Of a stretch of DNA of 64,000 bases, positions 15,838-24,935 are shown piece by piece. Under the pieces are notes generated by a model. That model was not told where the DNA came from, searched no databases, and worked only from the letters and a program-made list of their open reading frames with translations. A program made the translations under genes and the position numbers. The number at the start of each line of letters is the position of its first letter. Position 1 is the stretch's first letter. The stretch covers positions 1 through 64,000 of the forward strand of contig CAYPYI010000001.1 of NCBI GenBank assembly GCA_964415085.1, given 5' to 3'. This DNA comes from CAYPYI01 sp964415085 (GTDB lineage Bacteria > Bacillota > Clostridia > Tissierellales > Tissierellaceae).

Positions 15838-16106
15838 AAAACCTCTTACCTCTATATATAAATATACAGAGGCAAAAGGTTACTTTCGCGGTTCCACTCT
15901 GCTTAGGATAATATCCTAGCTTAATCAAGTACTTTCATACTCTATTTCTATAACGGGAACTCCCGGGCTAGTTTACTAAAATTCAACTACCTGCTTATTG
16001 GCGCACTTCAATAATTATTAGTTAGATTTTCACACCAAACAAATCCTCTCTGAAACTTCTAATTATCTACTTTACCAATTCCTAGCATTTAACTATGAAT
16101 TAATAT
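15838..16106 (-). promoter_or_regulatory. T-box leader, predicted cysteine specificity, upstream of cysK-cysE
   Basis: On the minus strand the leader shows the AGAGAGGA start of stem I, the apical GGTGTGAAAATC, a specifier region GAAG-TGC-GCC, the T-box core AGTGGAACCGCG (near 15887-15898) and a terminator hairpin (15838-15881) with a T-run before cysK. The TGC triplet at 16003-16005 is a cysteine codon and lies at the same place, after GAAN, as the GGA triplet in the glycine T-box at 52197. Uncharged tRNA-Cys would favour the antiterminator. Confidence 0.92.
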
Positions 16107-16112
16107 ATTTAA

Positions 16113-16140
16113 AGTATATCATATAAAAATAATTTTTCAA
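16113..16140 (-). promoter_or_regulatory. Promoter of the cys T-box leader
   Basis: On the minus strand TTGAAA (16135-16140), 16 bases and TATACT (16113-16118) form a good sigma-A promoter just upstream of the T-box RNA. Confidence 0.7.
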
Positions 16141-16180
16141 GAATAAAATAATATTTTACCTATTATTTACATATACTTTT

Positions 16181-17470
16181 TTACAGTAAATATAGACAAT
16201 TAATAAGCAGTTCTAAAGAAACTAAAAGTGCTCTTTCATCAAAATCAAAATTTCCATTATGATGTGGAGCTTTCATATCTGCTCCTATTAATGCTAAACT
16301 AGCTTGTCCACCATTTTCCTTAACATAATTCATCATATAAGTTACATCTTCTCCTGCTCCAAAGTCTACTTCATCTATTATTTCTTTTATATCTTTAACA
16401 TTTTCTGCTGCTAACCGAATAGTATTTTTTATTTCTTCATCGCAGCTGGTGCCTATTGTATTACCAACAAGTTCTATATTACACTCACATTTATACATAT
16501 TTGCAGACATTTTACATATATTTAAAGCACTATCTACCATAAAACTATTTATCTTTTCAGTTTCACCCCTTGTTTCTATAGCTAAGTAAGCCGTTTCTGG
16601 AATCACATTTCTACCAGTACCTGAATTTAATATTCCTACATTCACCCTACTAGCACCTTCTGAATGTCTCGGTATGGATAGTAAATTTAAAGTAGCTGTT
16701 GCTGCTGCAGCTAATGCATTTTTACCTAATTCAGGTGATGCTCCTGCATGTGCTGATTTACCTTTAAAATAAACATCATATTTATCACTAGATAAAAAAT
16801 TATTACATCCTGTAACAACTGTTCCTAATTTTTTTGCATTTAAACCCAGATGAATAGCTATAAACTTATCTATTCCTTCTAATCTATTAGCATTTACTAT
16901 TGAATTTGCGCCCCTTCCTCCTTCTTCTGCAGGTTGAAAAATAATAACTACTTCTCCTTTTAATTTATCTCTGTTACTCGATAATATTTTAGCTAACTCT
17001 ATACCTATTGAAGCGTGTCCATCATGCCCACATGCATGCATTAAATTATCATATTCTGAGGAAAAATCATGTTTATAAGGAAGATGTTCTATATTATTAC
17101 TTTCACTTACATTATTACAGTCAATATCAAATCTAAATCCAATCGTATCTCCAGGTAAATCTCCTCTAATCCTAGCTATGCATCCTGTATAACCACCTTT
17201 CATACCTTCTAATATTTCTTTTCTATTAGTAGTTTTTAATACTTCTTCATATCTTTTATTTATTATTCTCTCATCCGGCATACCTAACATATAATCTTCA
17301 TTGTGTATTTTTTTACCAAATTCATAATCAATATCATATTTTTCTAATATTTCTATTATTCTCAAAGTCGTTCTAAATTCTGTCCAACCCTCTTATGGAT
17401 ATTTGTGAAAATCTCGCCTATTTGAAACTAGATTATTAAATGTTTCTTCTTTATTATATACAAACAACAA
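16181..17470 (-). pseudogene. M20D family amidohydrolase (AbgA/AbgB-like), interrupted by an in-frame TAA
   Basis: The open part (from TTG 17365) has the M20D motifs HACGHDGHAS, QPAEEGGRGA, GKSAHAGASPE and a late APHHNGNFDFDE, but it starts too late. Upstream in the same frame, from a TTG at 17470 behind AAAGGAGATGAT, the sequence reads SNRRDFHKYP, then TAA (17393-17395), then EGWTEFRTTLRIIEIL. Relatives have Glu or a similar residue at the TAA in the RRxxHxxPExGW helix. A single base change (GAA to TAA) explains it. The full length would be 429 residues. Members hydrolyse N-acyl amino acids or p-aminobenzoyl-glutamate, which fits the AbgT gene nearby. The shortened frame lacks an N-terminal helix and has no ribosome site, so function is doubtful. 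Confidence 0.8.
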
Positions 17471-17485
17471 ATCATCTCCTTTCAT

Positions 17486-17500
17486 TGCAATCGTTTTCTT
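17486..17500 (-). promoter_or_regulatory. cre-like site before the interrupted M20 gene
   Basis: On the minus strand AAGAAAACGATTGCA matches the loose cre pattern WTGNAANCGNWNNCW with one mismatch. It lies 15 bases upstream of the predicted TTG start. Confidence 0.4.
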
Positions 17501-17507
17501 TATAGAT

Positions 17508-17539
17508 AAAAAGATATAGGGTTTTCCCTATATCTTTTT
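17508..17539 (-). terminator. Terminator of the hypothetical gene 17538-18287
   Basis: A 14-bp stem AAAAAGATATAGGG with a TTTT loop overlaps the stop codon of the minus-strand gene and ends in a T-run on that strand. Confidence 0.8.
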
Positions 17540-18287
17540 AATACCCCAATTTAATATTTTTAAGTCCAACTATAAAATATGGTTTATCTAGAAAAGGAAC
17601 ATCATGATTTATATCTTCTCTATCCATAGAAATAAATTCTAACTCCACTCCTTCAATTATCATAATTAAACCATCTTTTAATAAATTACCCTTTACTGCA
17701 TAATAAGCAGAATATTCTTTTTTAAATAATTCCTCATCTATTCCCTCATCAATAAGACTAAAAGGTATATTAGGATTTATTCTAAAATCTTTTAATACTT
17801 GGCTGGCTTTAGGATAAAGCTTTTCAAATGTATCATTATAAAGTTTAAATTCATCAGAATCTGATGAATAATTAATATCATAATCAAATTCACTATTATA
17901 ACTATTGTTTGAAAGTATAATTATAGGATTTTCTAAGCATACTATATCAACAATTTGGTTATATGTTGATATTACAAAATGCTTTAAATCTTCTTTTTCA
18001 TAAAGGAAACTACTATTTTCAATTAGTTTATCCAACAGTTTTGAATCTTCTTCTAAATATACAACCTCTCCTTGTAAATCCTTATTCCACATATCACTTC
18101 TAAAACTTTCATCAGTCTCAGAGAAAAATAATACTTTATTATTAAAATATAAAATTACTGTGTCTTGATCTTTCTCCTCTGGCAACAACTCTACTTTTAA
18201 ATAGTAATTATTATATTCTGTATCTCCTAAATAATAATTAGTTTTTAAGTTTATATTAAAAATTTTAATATCATCAATATTTATCAT
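17538..18287 (-). CDS. Hypothetical cytoplasmic acidic protein
   Basis: I do not recognise this 249-residue protein. It has no signal peptide or membrane segment. The composition is rich in Asp, Glu, Asn and Tyr, and strand-like stretches alternate (YYLKVELLPEE, DTVILYFNNKVLFFSE, LIMIIEGVELEFISMD). A central segment of Ser/Asp/Asn (NSEFDYDINYSSDSDEFKLY) may be a linker, giving two domains of roughly 120 and 100 residues. It stands alone between the M20 gene and hydA, with a terminator on each side and a CATACAACACCTC-type ribosome site (AAGAGGTGTTG) before ATG. No function can be inferred. Confidence 0.75.
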   Translation of the reverse strand: MINIDDIKIFNINLKTNYYLGDTEYNNYYLKVELLPEEKDQDTVILYFNNKVLFFSETDESFRSDMWNKDLQGEVVYLEEDSKLLDKLIENSSFLYEKEDLKHFVISTYNQIVDIVCLENPIIILSNNSYNSEFDYDINYSSDSDEFKLYNDTFEKLYPKASQVLKDFRINPNIPFSLIDEGIDEELFKKEYSAYYAVKGNLLKDGLIMIIEGVELEFISMDREDINHDVPFLDKPYFIVGLKNIKLGY

Positions 18288-18368
18288 ACAACACCTCTTA
18301 ATAATTTATTTGTATTAGTATTATAGCACATTTTAGACTTAATATATTAAATAGAACTTATATATTAA

Positions 18369-18398
18369 AAAAAGCACAGTTTTTTAACTGTGCTTTTT
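18369..18398 (-). terminator. Terminator of the hydCBA operon
   Basis: The stem AAAAAGCACAGTT with a TTTT loop is followed by a T-run on the minus strand, right after the hydA stop. Confidence 0.85.
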
Positions 18399-18402
18399 AT
18401 AC

Positions 18403-20139
18403 TTATAGTTTTGGTCTTGCTGTATAAGTTGTATGAAGTAATTTATGAGCTTTGTCCCCATATGGCTCTCCTAAATATTCATCATATAATTTTTTTATAT
18501 ATGGATTTTCATGAGACTTTCTTATAGTTTTCTCTCTATCTGCTTCATATATAGCTTCTGCTCTTTTCCTTAATATATTATTGTTGCCCTTGTGATAAGG
18601 CTGTCCTGCACCACCTATACATCCTCCTGGACAGGCCATAATTTCTATAGCATGATATTTTTTAGAACCATCTCTTATGCTTTCTAAAAGTTTTCTGGCA
18701 CTTCCAAGTCCATTTGCAACAGCAATATTTATATCTGTACCACCTATATTTACTGTAGCCTCTTTTATCCCTGCAAATCCTCTTAAGTCTACAAAGTCTA
18801 TTTCCTCTAATGTCTCTTTTGTTATCCATTCGTAGGCTGTTCTAACTGTAGCTTCTATAACCCCACCGCTTGCTCCAAATATTGTTCCAGCACCAGTAGA
18901 TTCTCCTAGAGGATTGTCAAATTCTTCATCATCAAGTTCTAAGAAATTAATACCAAATTCTTTTATTAATTCTGCTAACTCTCTTGTTGTAAGTACTACA
19001 TCTACATCTTTACCATATTCATCTGATAATTCTTCTCTCGCTGCCTCATATTTTTTAGCAACACATGGCATAATTGATACAACTACAATATCTTTTGGAT
19101 CAATTCCTTGCTTTTCAGCATAATAAGTTTTTGTTATTACACCCATCATTTCATGAGGTGATTTACAACTTGATGGAATATCTAAAAAATCAGTAAATTG
19201 TTGCTCTAAAAAGTTTACCCATCCTGGACAACAACTTGTAAGTATTGGTAATGTACCATTATTTTCTATTCTATCCACAAATTCACTTGCTTCTTCCATA
19301 ATAGTTAAGTCAGCAGCAAAGTTTGTATCAAATACTCTATCAAATCCTAGTTGTCTTAATGCTGCAACCATTTTTCCAGTAACATTTGTTCCAACTTCCA
19401 TATCAAACATTTCTCCAAGAGCTACTCTAACTGCTGGTGCAGTTTGAACAACTACATGTTTTTTTTCATTTCTCAATGCCCCTATTACTTTTCTTGTATT
19501 ATTTATCTCTGTCAATGCTCCTGTAGGACATACTGCTAGACATTGACCACAGAATGTACATGTTGTATCATCCATAGCTCTATTGAAAGTTGTACCTATT
19601 GTTGTGCTAAATCCTCTGCCTACTTGGGATATGGCTCCTACAGTCTGCATATCATTACACATGGTTTCACATCTTTTACATAAAATACATTTATTAGGAT
19701 CTCTTACTATCGACTTACTGTTTGTATCAATTGGGAAGTTATTCATTTCTCCCTCATACTTAATTTCTCTAATACCTAAGTTTTCAGCTAATTCTTGTAG
19801 CTCACAATCCAAGTTTTTTGCACATGTTAAACAACTATTTGGATGATCTGAAAGTATTAACTCTACAATATTTCTTCTTGAATTAATAACATTTAAACTA
19901 TTTGTCGATATATTCATTCCCTCTTTTACTAATGTCGCACAAGATGGAAGTAATTTTCCGTTATCAACATTCTCTACAATACAAACTCTACAAGATGCAT
20001 TATTATTCTTATATTTGATACCTTCTACATTTACATGACAAAGAGTTGGTATTTCAACATCTATTAATTTCGCTGCATCTAATATAGTAGTGTTTTCTTT
20101 AACCTGAATATCTATACCATTTATTTTTAAATTTATCAT
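18403..20139 (-). CDS. hydA: [FeFe] hydrogenase catalytic subunit HydA (NADH/ferredoxin-linked trimeric type)
   Basis: The 578-residue enzyme makes or uses H2 in the cytoplasm. Its modular N-terminus holds a plant-type [2Fe-2S] domain (Cys34, 50, 53, 67), a His-Cys3 [4Fe-4S] site (His99, Cys103, 106, 112) and two [4Fe-4S] sites (Cys151-161 and Cys194-204). The H-cluster motifs are TSCCPGW (301-307), SIMPCVAKKYEA and EIMACPGGCIGGAGQP; the last carries Ala where many enzymes have Gly. The C-terminal small-subunit region contains YTARPKL. It follows a NuoF-like and a NuoE-like gene, the arrangement of electron-bifurcating HydABC, which couples NADH and reduced ferredoxin to H2. The gene starts 10 bases after hydB. 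Confidence 0.95.
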   Translation of the reverse strand: MINLKINGIDIQVKENTTILDAAKLIDVEIPTLCHVNVEGIKYKNNNASCRVCIVENVDNGKLLPSCATLVKEGMNISTNSLNVINSRRNIVELILSDHPNSCLTCAKNLDCELQELAENLGIREIKYEGEMNNFPIDTNSKSIVRDPNKCILCKRCETMCNDMQTVGAISQVGRGFSTTIGTTFNRAMDDTTCTFCGQCLAVCPTGALTEINNTRKVIGALRNEKKHVVVQTAPAVRVALGEMFDMEVGTNVTGKMVAALRQLGFDRVFDTNFAADLTIMEEASEFVDRIENNGTLPILTSCCPGWVNFLEQQFTDFLDIPSSCKSPHEMMGVITKTYYAEKQGIDPKDIVVVSIMPCVAKKYEAAREELSDEYGKDVDVVLTTRELAELIKEFGINFLELDDEEFDNPLGESTGAGTIFGASGGVIEATVRTAYEWITKETLEEIDFVDLRGFAGIKEATVNIGGTDINIAVANGLGSARKLLESIRDGSKKYHAIEIMACPGGCIGGAGQPYHKGNNNILRKRAEAIYEADREKTIRKSHENPYIKKLYDEYLGEPYGDKAHKLLHTTYTARPKL

Positions 20140-20149
20140 ATCTATCCCC

Positions 20150-21736
20150 CTATACCATTACAACAGAATCTTTTGGACATATTTCAAAACATGCTCCACA
20201 TTTTATACAATTATCTTGATCAATTACATGTATTTCTTTATTTTCTCCATGTATACATGAAGGTGGGCAATTTCTTTTACATAAGCCACATCCAATACAA
20301 GTATCTGTAATCTTATATCTTAATAAGCTTTTACATGATTTAGCAGTACATGTCTTTTCTTCTGCATGATCATAATATTCATCATAAAAATATTCTATTG
20401 TTGAAAGTATAGGATTTGGTGAAGATTGTCCTAAACCACAAAGTGATGTCATGGACACTGTCTTAGATAAATCTCTTAATCTTTCAATATCTATAACTTC
20501 TGCCTTTCCATTTATAAATTTATCTAATAATTCCAATAATCTTTTATTACCTATCCTACACGGTGTACATTTTCCACAAGACTCATCTACTGAAAACTCT
20601 AAGAAGAATCTAGCAATATCTACCATACAATCATCTTCATCCATTATAACCATACCACCTGATCCCATTATAGAGCCAATATCTTTTAATGACTCAAAAT
20701 CTACCTTTGTGTCTAGTAGTCTTTCTGGGATACATCCTCCCGATGGTCCGCCTGTTTGTATAGCTTTTAACTTTTTACCATTTGGAACGCCACCACCTAT
20801 TTCATAAACAATTTCTCTTAAACTAGTCCCCATAGGTACTTCTACTAGTCCTGAATTTTCTATTTTACCTACTAAAGCAAACACTTTAGTTCCAGGAGAT
20901 TTTTCTGTCCCAATTTCTTTAAACCAATCTGAACCCTTATTTATAATTTGAGGAATATTAGCCAATGTTTCAACATTATTAATTATTGTTGGCTTCTGCC
21001 ATAAACCACGCTCTGATGTTCTATATACTTTATTTCTAGGTAATCCTCTTTTTCCTTCTATAGACTCCATTAGGGCAGTACCTTCTCCACATATAAATGC
21101 TCCAGCTCCAAGCCTAATATTTATATGAAATGAAAAATCAGAACCTAATATGTTATCACCTAATAATCCTAGTTCCTCAGCTTGCTTGATAGCAATTTTA
21201 AGTCTTTCAACAGCTTTTGGATACTCAGCCCTTACATAAATATAACCCTCATCAGAGCCTATTGAGAAAGCTGCTAGGGCCATTCCTTCTAAAACGCTAT
21301 GAGGATCTCCCTCTAATATTGATCTATCCATATAAGCTCCTGGATCTCCTTCATCAGCATTACATATTATATATTTTTTACCATCTTCTTGAACCATTGC
21401 TGTTTCAAGTTTTCTACCTGTAGGGAAACCTGCCCCACCCCTACCTCTTAAATTTGAGTCTTTCAATGTATTTATTATATTTTTTCTATCATTATCTTCA
21501 ATAGCTTTTGCTAATGCTAAATATCCATCTAATGCAATATACTCATATATATTTTCTGGATCAATAATTCCATAGTTTTTTAATGCAATTCTTGTTTGTT
21601 TTTCAAAAAATTCACCTTTTAAGCTTATCTTCCCATCTTCAACTAATATGTCATCTTTTTTACTTAATCTATCAAGTAGAATATCTAATTGAGAAGCTTT
21701 AATATGTTTTATATTTTCATATGTGATTTTTTCCAC
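20150..21736 (-). CDS. hydB: NuoF-like hydrogenase subunit HydB, lacking the N-terminal [2Fe-2S] domain
   Basis: The subunit binds NADH and FMN in the HydABC complex. Motifs are GRGGAGFPTGRKLE (NADH loop), CNADEGDPGAYMDR (FMN), ESCGKCTPCRIGNKRL (the N3-type [4Fe-4S]) and two C-terminal [4Fe-4S] sites (CIGCGLCKRNCPPSC and CIKCGACFEICPKD). The protein has 528 residues, while HydB of Thermotoga-type complexes is near 620 because it carries an extra thioredoxin-like [2Fe-2S] domain at the N-terminus. Here residues 1-80 are a short helical region without Cys. The Cys pair CTAKSC near residue 460 is unusual. It lies between hydC and hydA with 10-14 bases on each side. Confidence 0.93.
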   Translation of the reverse strand: MEKITYENIKHIKASQLDILLDRLSKKDDILVEDGKISLKGEFFEKQTRIALKNYGIIDPENIYEYIALDGYLALAKAIEDNDRKNIINTLKDSNLRGRGGAGFPTGRKLETAMVQEDGKKYIICNADEGDPGAYMDRSILEGDPHSVLEGMALAAFSIGSDEGYIYVRAEYPKAVERLKIAIKQAEELGLLGDNILGSDFSFHINIRLGAGAFICGEGTALMESIEGKRGLPRNKVYRTSERGLWQKPTIINNVETLANIPQIINKGSDWFKEIGTEKSPGTKVFALVGKIENSGLVEVPMGTSLREIVYEIGGGVPNGKKLKAIQTGGPSGGCIPERLLDTKVDFESLKDIGSIMGSGGMVIMDEDDCMVDIARFFLEFSVDESCGKCTPCRIGNKRLLELLDKFINGKAEVIDIERLRDLSKTVSMTSLCGLGQSSPNPILSTIEYFYDEYYDHAEEKTCTAKSCKSLLRYKITDTCIGCGLCKRNCPPSCIHGENKEIHVIDQDNCIKCGACFEICPKDSVVMV

Positions 21737-21749
21737 TATGTAATACCTC

Positions 21750-22238
21750 CTATGATTTATACTTTTTAACTAGGTCTTTAACATCATCTTTCTTAAAGTG
21801 ACCAAATACCTCCTCATTAACAGTTACCACAGGCGCCAGTCCGCAATCTCCAACACATCTAGTTTCTATAATTGAAAAATTTAAATCTTCTGTAGTTTCA
21901 CCTACATCAATTCCTAGTTCATCTTTAAATTCTTCTAATATTTCCTGTGCACCTTTTACATAGCATGCTGTACCTAAGCAAACACTTATTTTATTTTTAC
22001 CCTCTGGGATAAATGTAAATTGAGAGTAAAATGTTGCTACTCCATAAATGTGTGATGAGTGTACTCCTAATTTTAAAGCCATTAAATCAATTATTTCTTC
22101 AGGTAAATATTTAAATATTCTTTGTGCTTCCTGAAGAATTGGCATTACAGCACCATCTTCATCTTTATGTTCTTCTATGAACTCTATAAATTGTTCAATT
22201 TTTTCTTTGTTTTCTTCTAGATTAAATTCAAAAGTCAA
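21750..22238 (-). CDS. hydC: NuoE-like hydrogenase subunit HydC
   Basis: This 162-residue thioredoxin-like [2Fe-2S] protein is the first gene of the hydrogenase operon. Ligand motifs are CLGTACYVKG and ETRCVGDCGLAPV, giving the four Cys of the NuoE type. A helical N-terminus (residues 1-70) precedes them. Length is typical. It partners HydB in electron transfer from NADH. ATG 22238 follows TAAGGAGGTATG. A cre-like site lies 20-35 bases upstream, so the operon may respond to carbon supply. Confidence 0.94.
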   Translation of the reverse strand: MTFEFNLEENKEKIEQFIEFIEEHKDEDGAVMPILQEAQRIFKYLPEEIIDLMALKLGVHSSHIYGVATFYSQFTFIPEGKNKISVCLGTACYVKGAQEILEEFKDELGIDVGETTEDLNFSIIETRCVGDCGLAPVVTVNEEVFGHFKKDDVKDLVKKYKS

Positions 22239-22258
22239 CTTTCATACCTCCTTATTAT

Positions 22259-22272
22259 TGATATCGTTTTCA
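22259..22272 (-). promoter_or_regulatory. cre-like site in the hydCBA leader
   Basis: TGAAAACGATATCA on the minus strand fits the catabolite-responsive pattern WTGNAANCGNWNNCW except for its first base. It lies about 30 bases after the predicted transcription start, where binding would act as a roadblock. Confidence 0.5.
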
Positions 22273-22302
22273 CAATAGCTAACTAACTTTCCCTTATACA
22301 AT

Positions 22303-22331
22303 ATTATACCACTATATAGTCTCGATAAACA
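22303..22331 (-). promoter_or_regulatory. Promoter of hydCBA
   Basis: On the minus strand TGTTTA (22326-22331), 17 bases and TATAAT (22303-22308). The -10 box is perfect and the -35 box is weak. Confidence 0.6.
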
Positions 22332-22467
22332 GGCTAATTTAAGCCATTTCTATTAGTTTTTTAACAATCCTTGAGAATGTTTTCCTTTGATTTGTTGTTT
22401 ATTATTTATCTTTAGCTAATAATCCTTGATATATCAACGTTTCTTTTTTATTTGATGAAATAAAAAA

Positions 22468-22493
22468 GTAGATTCAAAATAATTTGAATCTAC
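22468..22493 (-). terminator. Terminator of the SbcD/SbcC-like operon
   Basis: GTAGATTCAAA and its complement form an 11-bp stem with a 4-base loop, followed on the minus strand by TTTTTTA. Confidence 0.8.
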
Positions 22494-22525
22494 AAATTTC
22501 GCTATATTCTTTTCTGTTTTTGTCA

Positions 22526-24934
22526 TTATTTTATATTTATTATGTTGCCACCTAACATTTGCGCTGTTTTTGGATCACATGTAGTAAATATGATTTGATA
22601 TGTTTTTGAAAAATGTTTTATTAGATTAATAGATTTTTCTTTTCTTATAGGATCTAAATCAACCAAACAATCATCTAAAATCAGAAAACCACTTTCTTTA
22701 AATATATATGTTAACAATGAAAATCTTAAAGCTAAAGATACTGAGTCATAAGTACCTGCAGATAATAAATCCATAGGTATTGAACCATCTTTTGATATAC
22801 TTATATTAAAATCCTCATCAATATTACCACTTTTATATTTTCCATCTGTTATAATTTTAATGTTTTCATTGAAACTTTCTATTAAAGGTTCCATTGGGTT
22901 ATCTAGCATTTTATCTTTAGTGTATAAAAATGCTTTTTTAACTTTCAACAATTTTTCTCCCCTATTAATAAGCATTTTAAATTTTTTTTCAATATTTTCA
23001 AATTCAATATTTAATTCTTCATAAGTTTCATCATATAGTAAGGATTTTTTCTCATAATATTCTTGTTTTAAATTATTTAATCTTTCAGTTTTATCTTCTA
23101 CTTCAACCTTTAAGAAACTTAATCTCTCTTTAAAATCTTGAGCATTATCGAATCTTTCTGGAAGTGGCTTTAGTTTTTCTAATTCTTTAGTTATTGTATT
23201 TAAGTTTGATTTTTTATCTATTATAATATTAAATAAATTATCAAAATCTAAATAATTGTCCTTCCATATATTTAACTTATCTTTCTTTAACTTTAAATCT
23301 GACTTTAAATTTAACTCTTCATTATTTAATTCTCTTAGTTTTTTTATAATATCTTCTTCTGTTTGATTATTATCTATATTAGAATATGATAACAATTCTT
23401 CCTTAAGTTTATCTATATTATTTTCAGACAAAATATTTTGTCTTTGATTAAATAAATTCTCTATAGATATATTAATATCATTTCTATTTTCTATAGCTAT
23501 ATTTGCTTCATTTATAGATGATATGTTTAATTCAGTTAATAAATTTTTATATTCTTCTTCATTTTTTATTTTTTCAGCGAACAGTTCTTCATAGTTAATA
23601 TCCTGAGACTTTATATCTAAAATAAATTCATCATTATAATTTAACCTAATAAAACCATCTGACATTATTTCCTCATCTATACCAATACTTTTTGTATTTA
23701 ATAAGTCCGTTGAATAAGATATATTATTTTTACTTTTTATAACTTTAACCTTTAGGTTTCCAGATTTTATTATCGTATCTAATCTAAATATTTCTCTACT
23801 TAGTTTATTTAGTCTATCTATATCATTTTTTGATACTTTTTTTATTTTCTTTAAATTTTCTTCTTTTTCTTTTAATAATTTATCTATTTCTTCAATTTTT
23901 TTAATAATATCTTCTATTTCTTTTTTTCTTTTGATTCTTGATATATTCAATCTATCTAATTCTAACTTATCTTTTTCTAACTCTATCTCTTCTAACCTTT
24001 TGTCTATTATCTTAGTCTCATTTTCTGTAAGCGGCCAATTCATATTAGCATCCTTTAAATCTTTTAGCTCTTTGTTTAGAGCATCTACTTTTAATTTTAA
24101 TATTTCTTGGCTGTTAATATCTTCTTCAATTACTTCTAGTTCTTTTTTTTCTTTATTTAGCTCTTCTATTAAATCCTCTAAAATTTGTAAGTTTTCACAT
24201 ACCTTTTCATAATCCAATTCTGCTTGTTTAGCATTTTCCATCTTTATAAAAGCTTCTTCCTTCAAATAGAAAGTTTTTATAATCTCTCCTAATCCCTGCT
24301 TATACTGATTATTAACTCCTCTATTATTCTCTGGATAATTTTTTTCTATATCCCATCTTTTGTATAATCTGTCTAACTCACTATTAATATTTCTTTCTAT
24401 TTCATCTATACTTACCCCATCTAATTCTAATAAAGCCATTCTTAAAACATCAGTAATTTCTTTTGATAAAGTATCATCTTCCACTATGTTACTTATTGAC
24501 TCTTTTAATTTCCTTTGTTTTGCAAATACTACGTTAGAATATGTGCTCTCACCAAAACTTAAAACTTCTTTTAATTTTTCGTCTATACTATTTTGATTTT
24601 TTAATTTTATTCCATCAGGGGTTACTAGTGATATAGAATGGTTTGCTCCCCATTCTTTTTCTATAGTATATATATCATCCTTATGGCTAAAGACTAATTT
24701 ACCATCTATACTATCACCATTTGGTTTAGGCATAAATCTATATGAAAAATCTATATCTTTTTTATTATTCATTTTAAGATTAACATTTTTAAATAAACTA
24801 GCATGAATTCCATCAATTATTGTACTTTTACCTGCCTCATTTGGACCTAGAATTACATTTAATCCATCCTCAAATTCCATGTCAATTTGTCTTAATCCAG
24901 CAAATTGTTCTGTTTCAAATTTCTCTATTTTCAA
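22526..24934 (-). CDS. SbcC/YhaN-like SMC-type ATPase
   Basis: Residues 1-160 form the N-terminal half of an ABC-type ATPase (Walker A GPNEAGKSTI). A long coiled-coil region at about 200-700 is rich in Lys, Glu and Asn. The C-terminal half shows the signature LLSAGTYDSVSLALRF and Walker B GFLILDDCLVDLD. I use the TTG at 24934, which lies 1 base after the sbcD stop and behind AGGGGGAAAT; the upstream ATG at 24958 overlaps sbcD. About 802 residues is shorter than E. coli SbcC (1048) and closer to Bacillus YhaN. Together with the nuclease it probably processes DNA ends or hairpins. No zinc hook CXXC is visible in the coiled coil. Confidence 0.85.
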   Translation of the reverse strand: MKIEKFETEQFAGLRQIDMEFEDGLNVILGPNEAGKSTIIDGIHASLFKNVNLKMNNKKDIDFSYRFMPKPNGDSIDGKLVFSHKDDIYTIEKEWGANHSISLVTPDGIKLKNQNSIDEKLKEVLSFGESTYSNVVFAKQRKLKESISNIVEDDTLSKEITDVLRMALLELDGVSIDEIERNINSELDRLYKRWDIEKNYPENNRGVNNQYKQGLGEIIKTFYLKEEAFIKMENAKQAELDYEKVCENLQILEDLIEELNKEKKELEVIEEDINSQEILKLKVDALNKELKDLKDANMNWPLTENETKIIDKRLEEIELEKDKLELDRLNISRIKRKKEIEDIIKKIEEIDKLLKEKEENLKKIKKVSKNDIDRLNKLSREIFRLDTIIKSGNLKVKVIKSKNNISYSTDLLNTKSIGIDEEIMSDGFIRLNYNDEFILDIKSQDINYEELFAEKIKNEEEYKNLLTELNISSINEANIAIENRNDINISIENLFNQRQNILSENNIDKLKEELLSYSNIDNNQTEEDIIKKLRELNNEELNLKSDLKLKKDKLNIWKDNYLDFDNLFNIIIDKKSNLNTITKELEKLKPLPERFDNAQDFKERLSFLKVEVEDKTERLNNLKQEYYEKKSLLYDETYEELNIEFENIEKKFKMLINRGEKLLKVKKAFLYTKDKMLDNPMEPLIESFNENIKIITDGKYKSGNIDEDFNISISKDGSIPMDLLSAGTYDSVSLALRFSLLTYIFKESGFLILDDCLVDLDPIRKEKSINLIKHFSKTYQIIFTTCDPKTAQMLGGNIINIK

Positions 24935-24935
24935 T

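Noticed and set aside
17393..17395. Recoded stop (selenocysteine or pyrrolysine) in the M20 gene
   Set aside because: The codon is TAA, which is not used for either amino acid, and no hairpin element follows it.
20451..20807. 118-residue plus-strand open frame opposite hydB
   Set aside because: Antisense of a conserved NADH-binding subunit.
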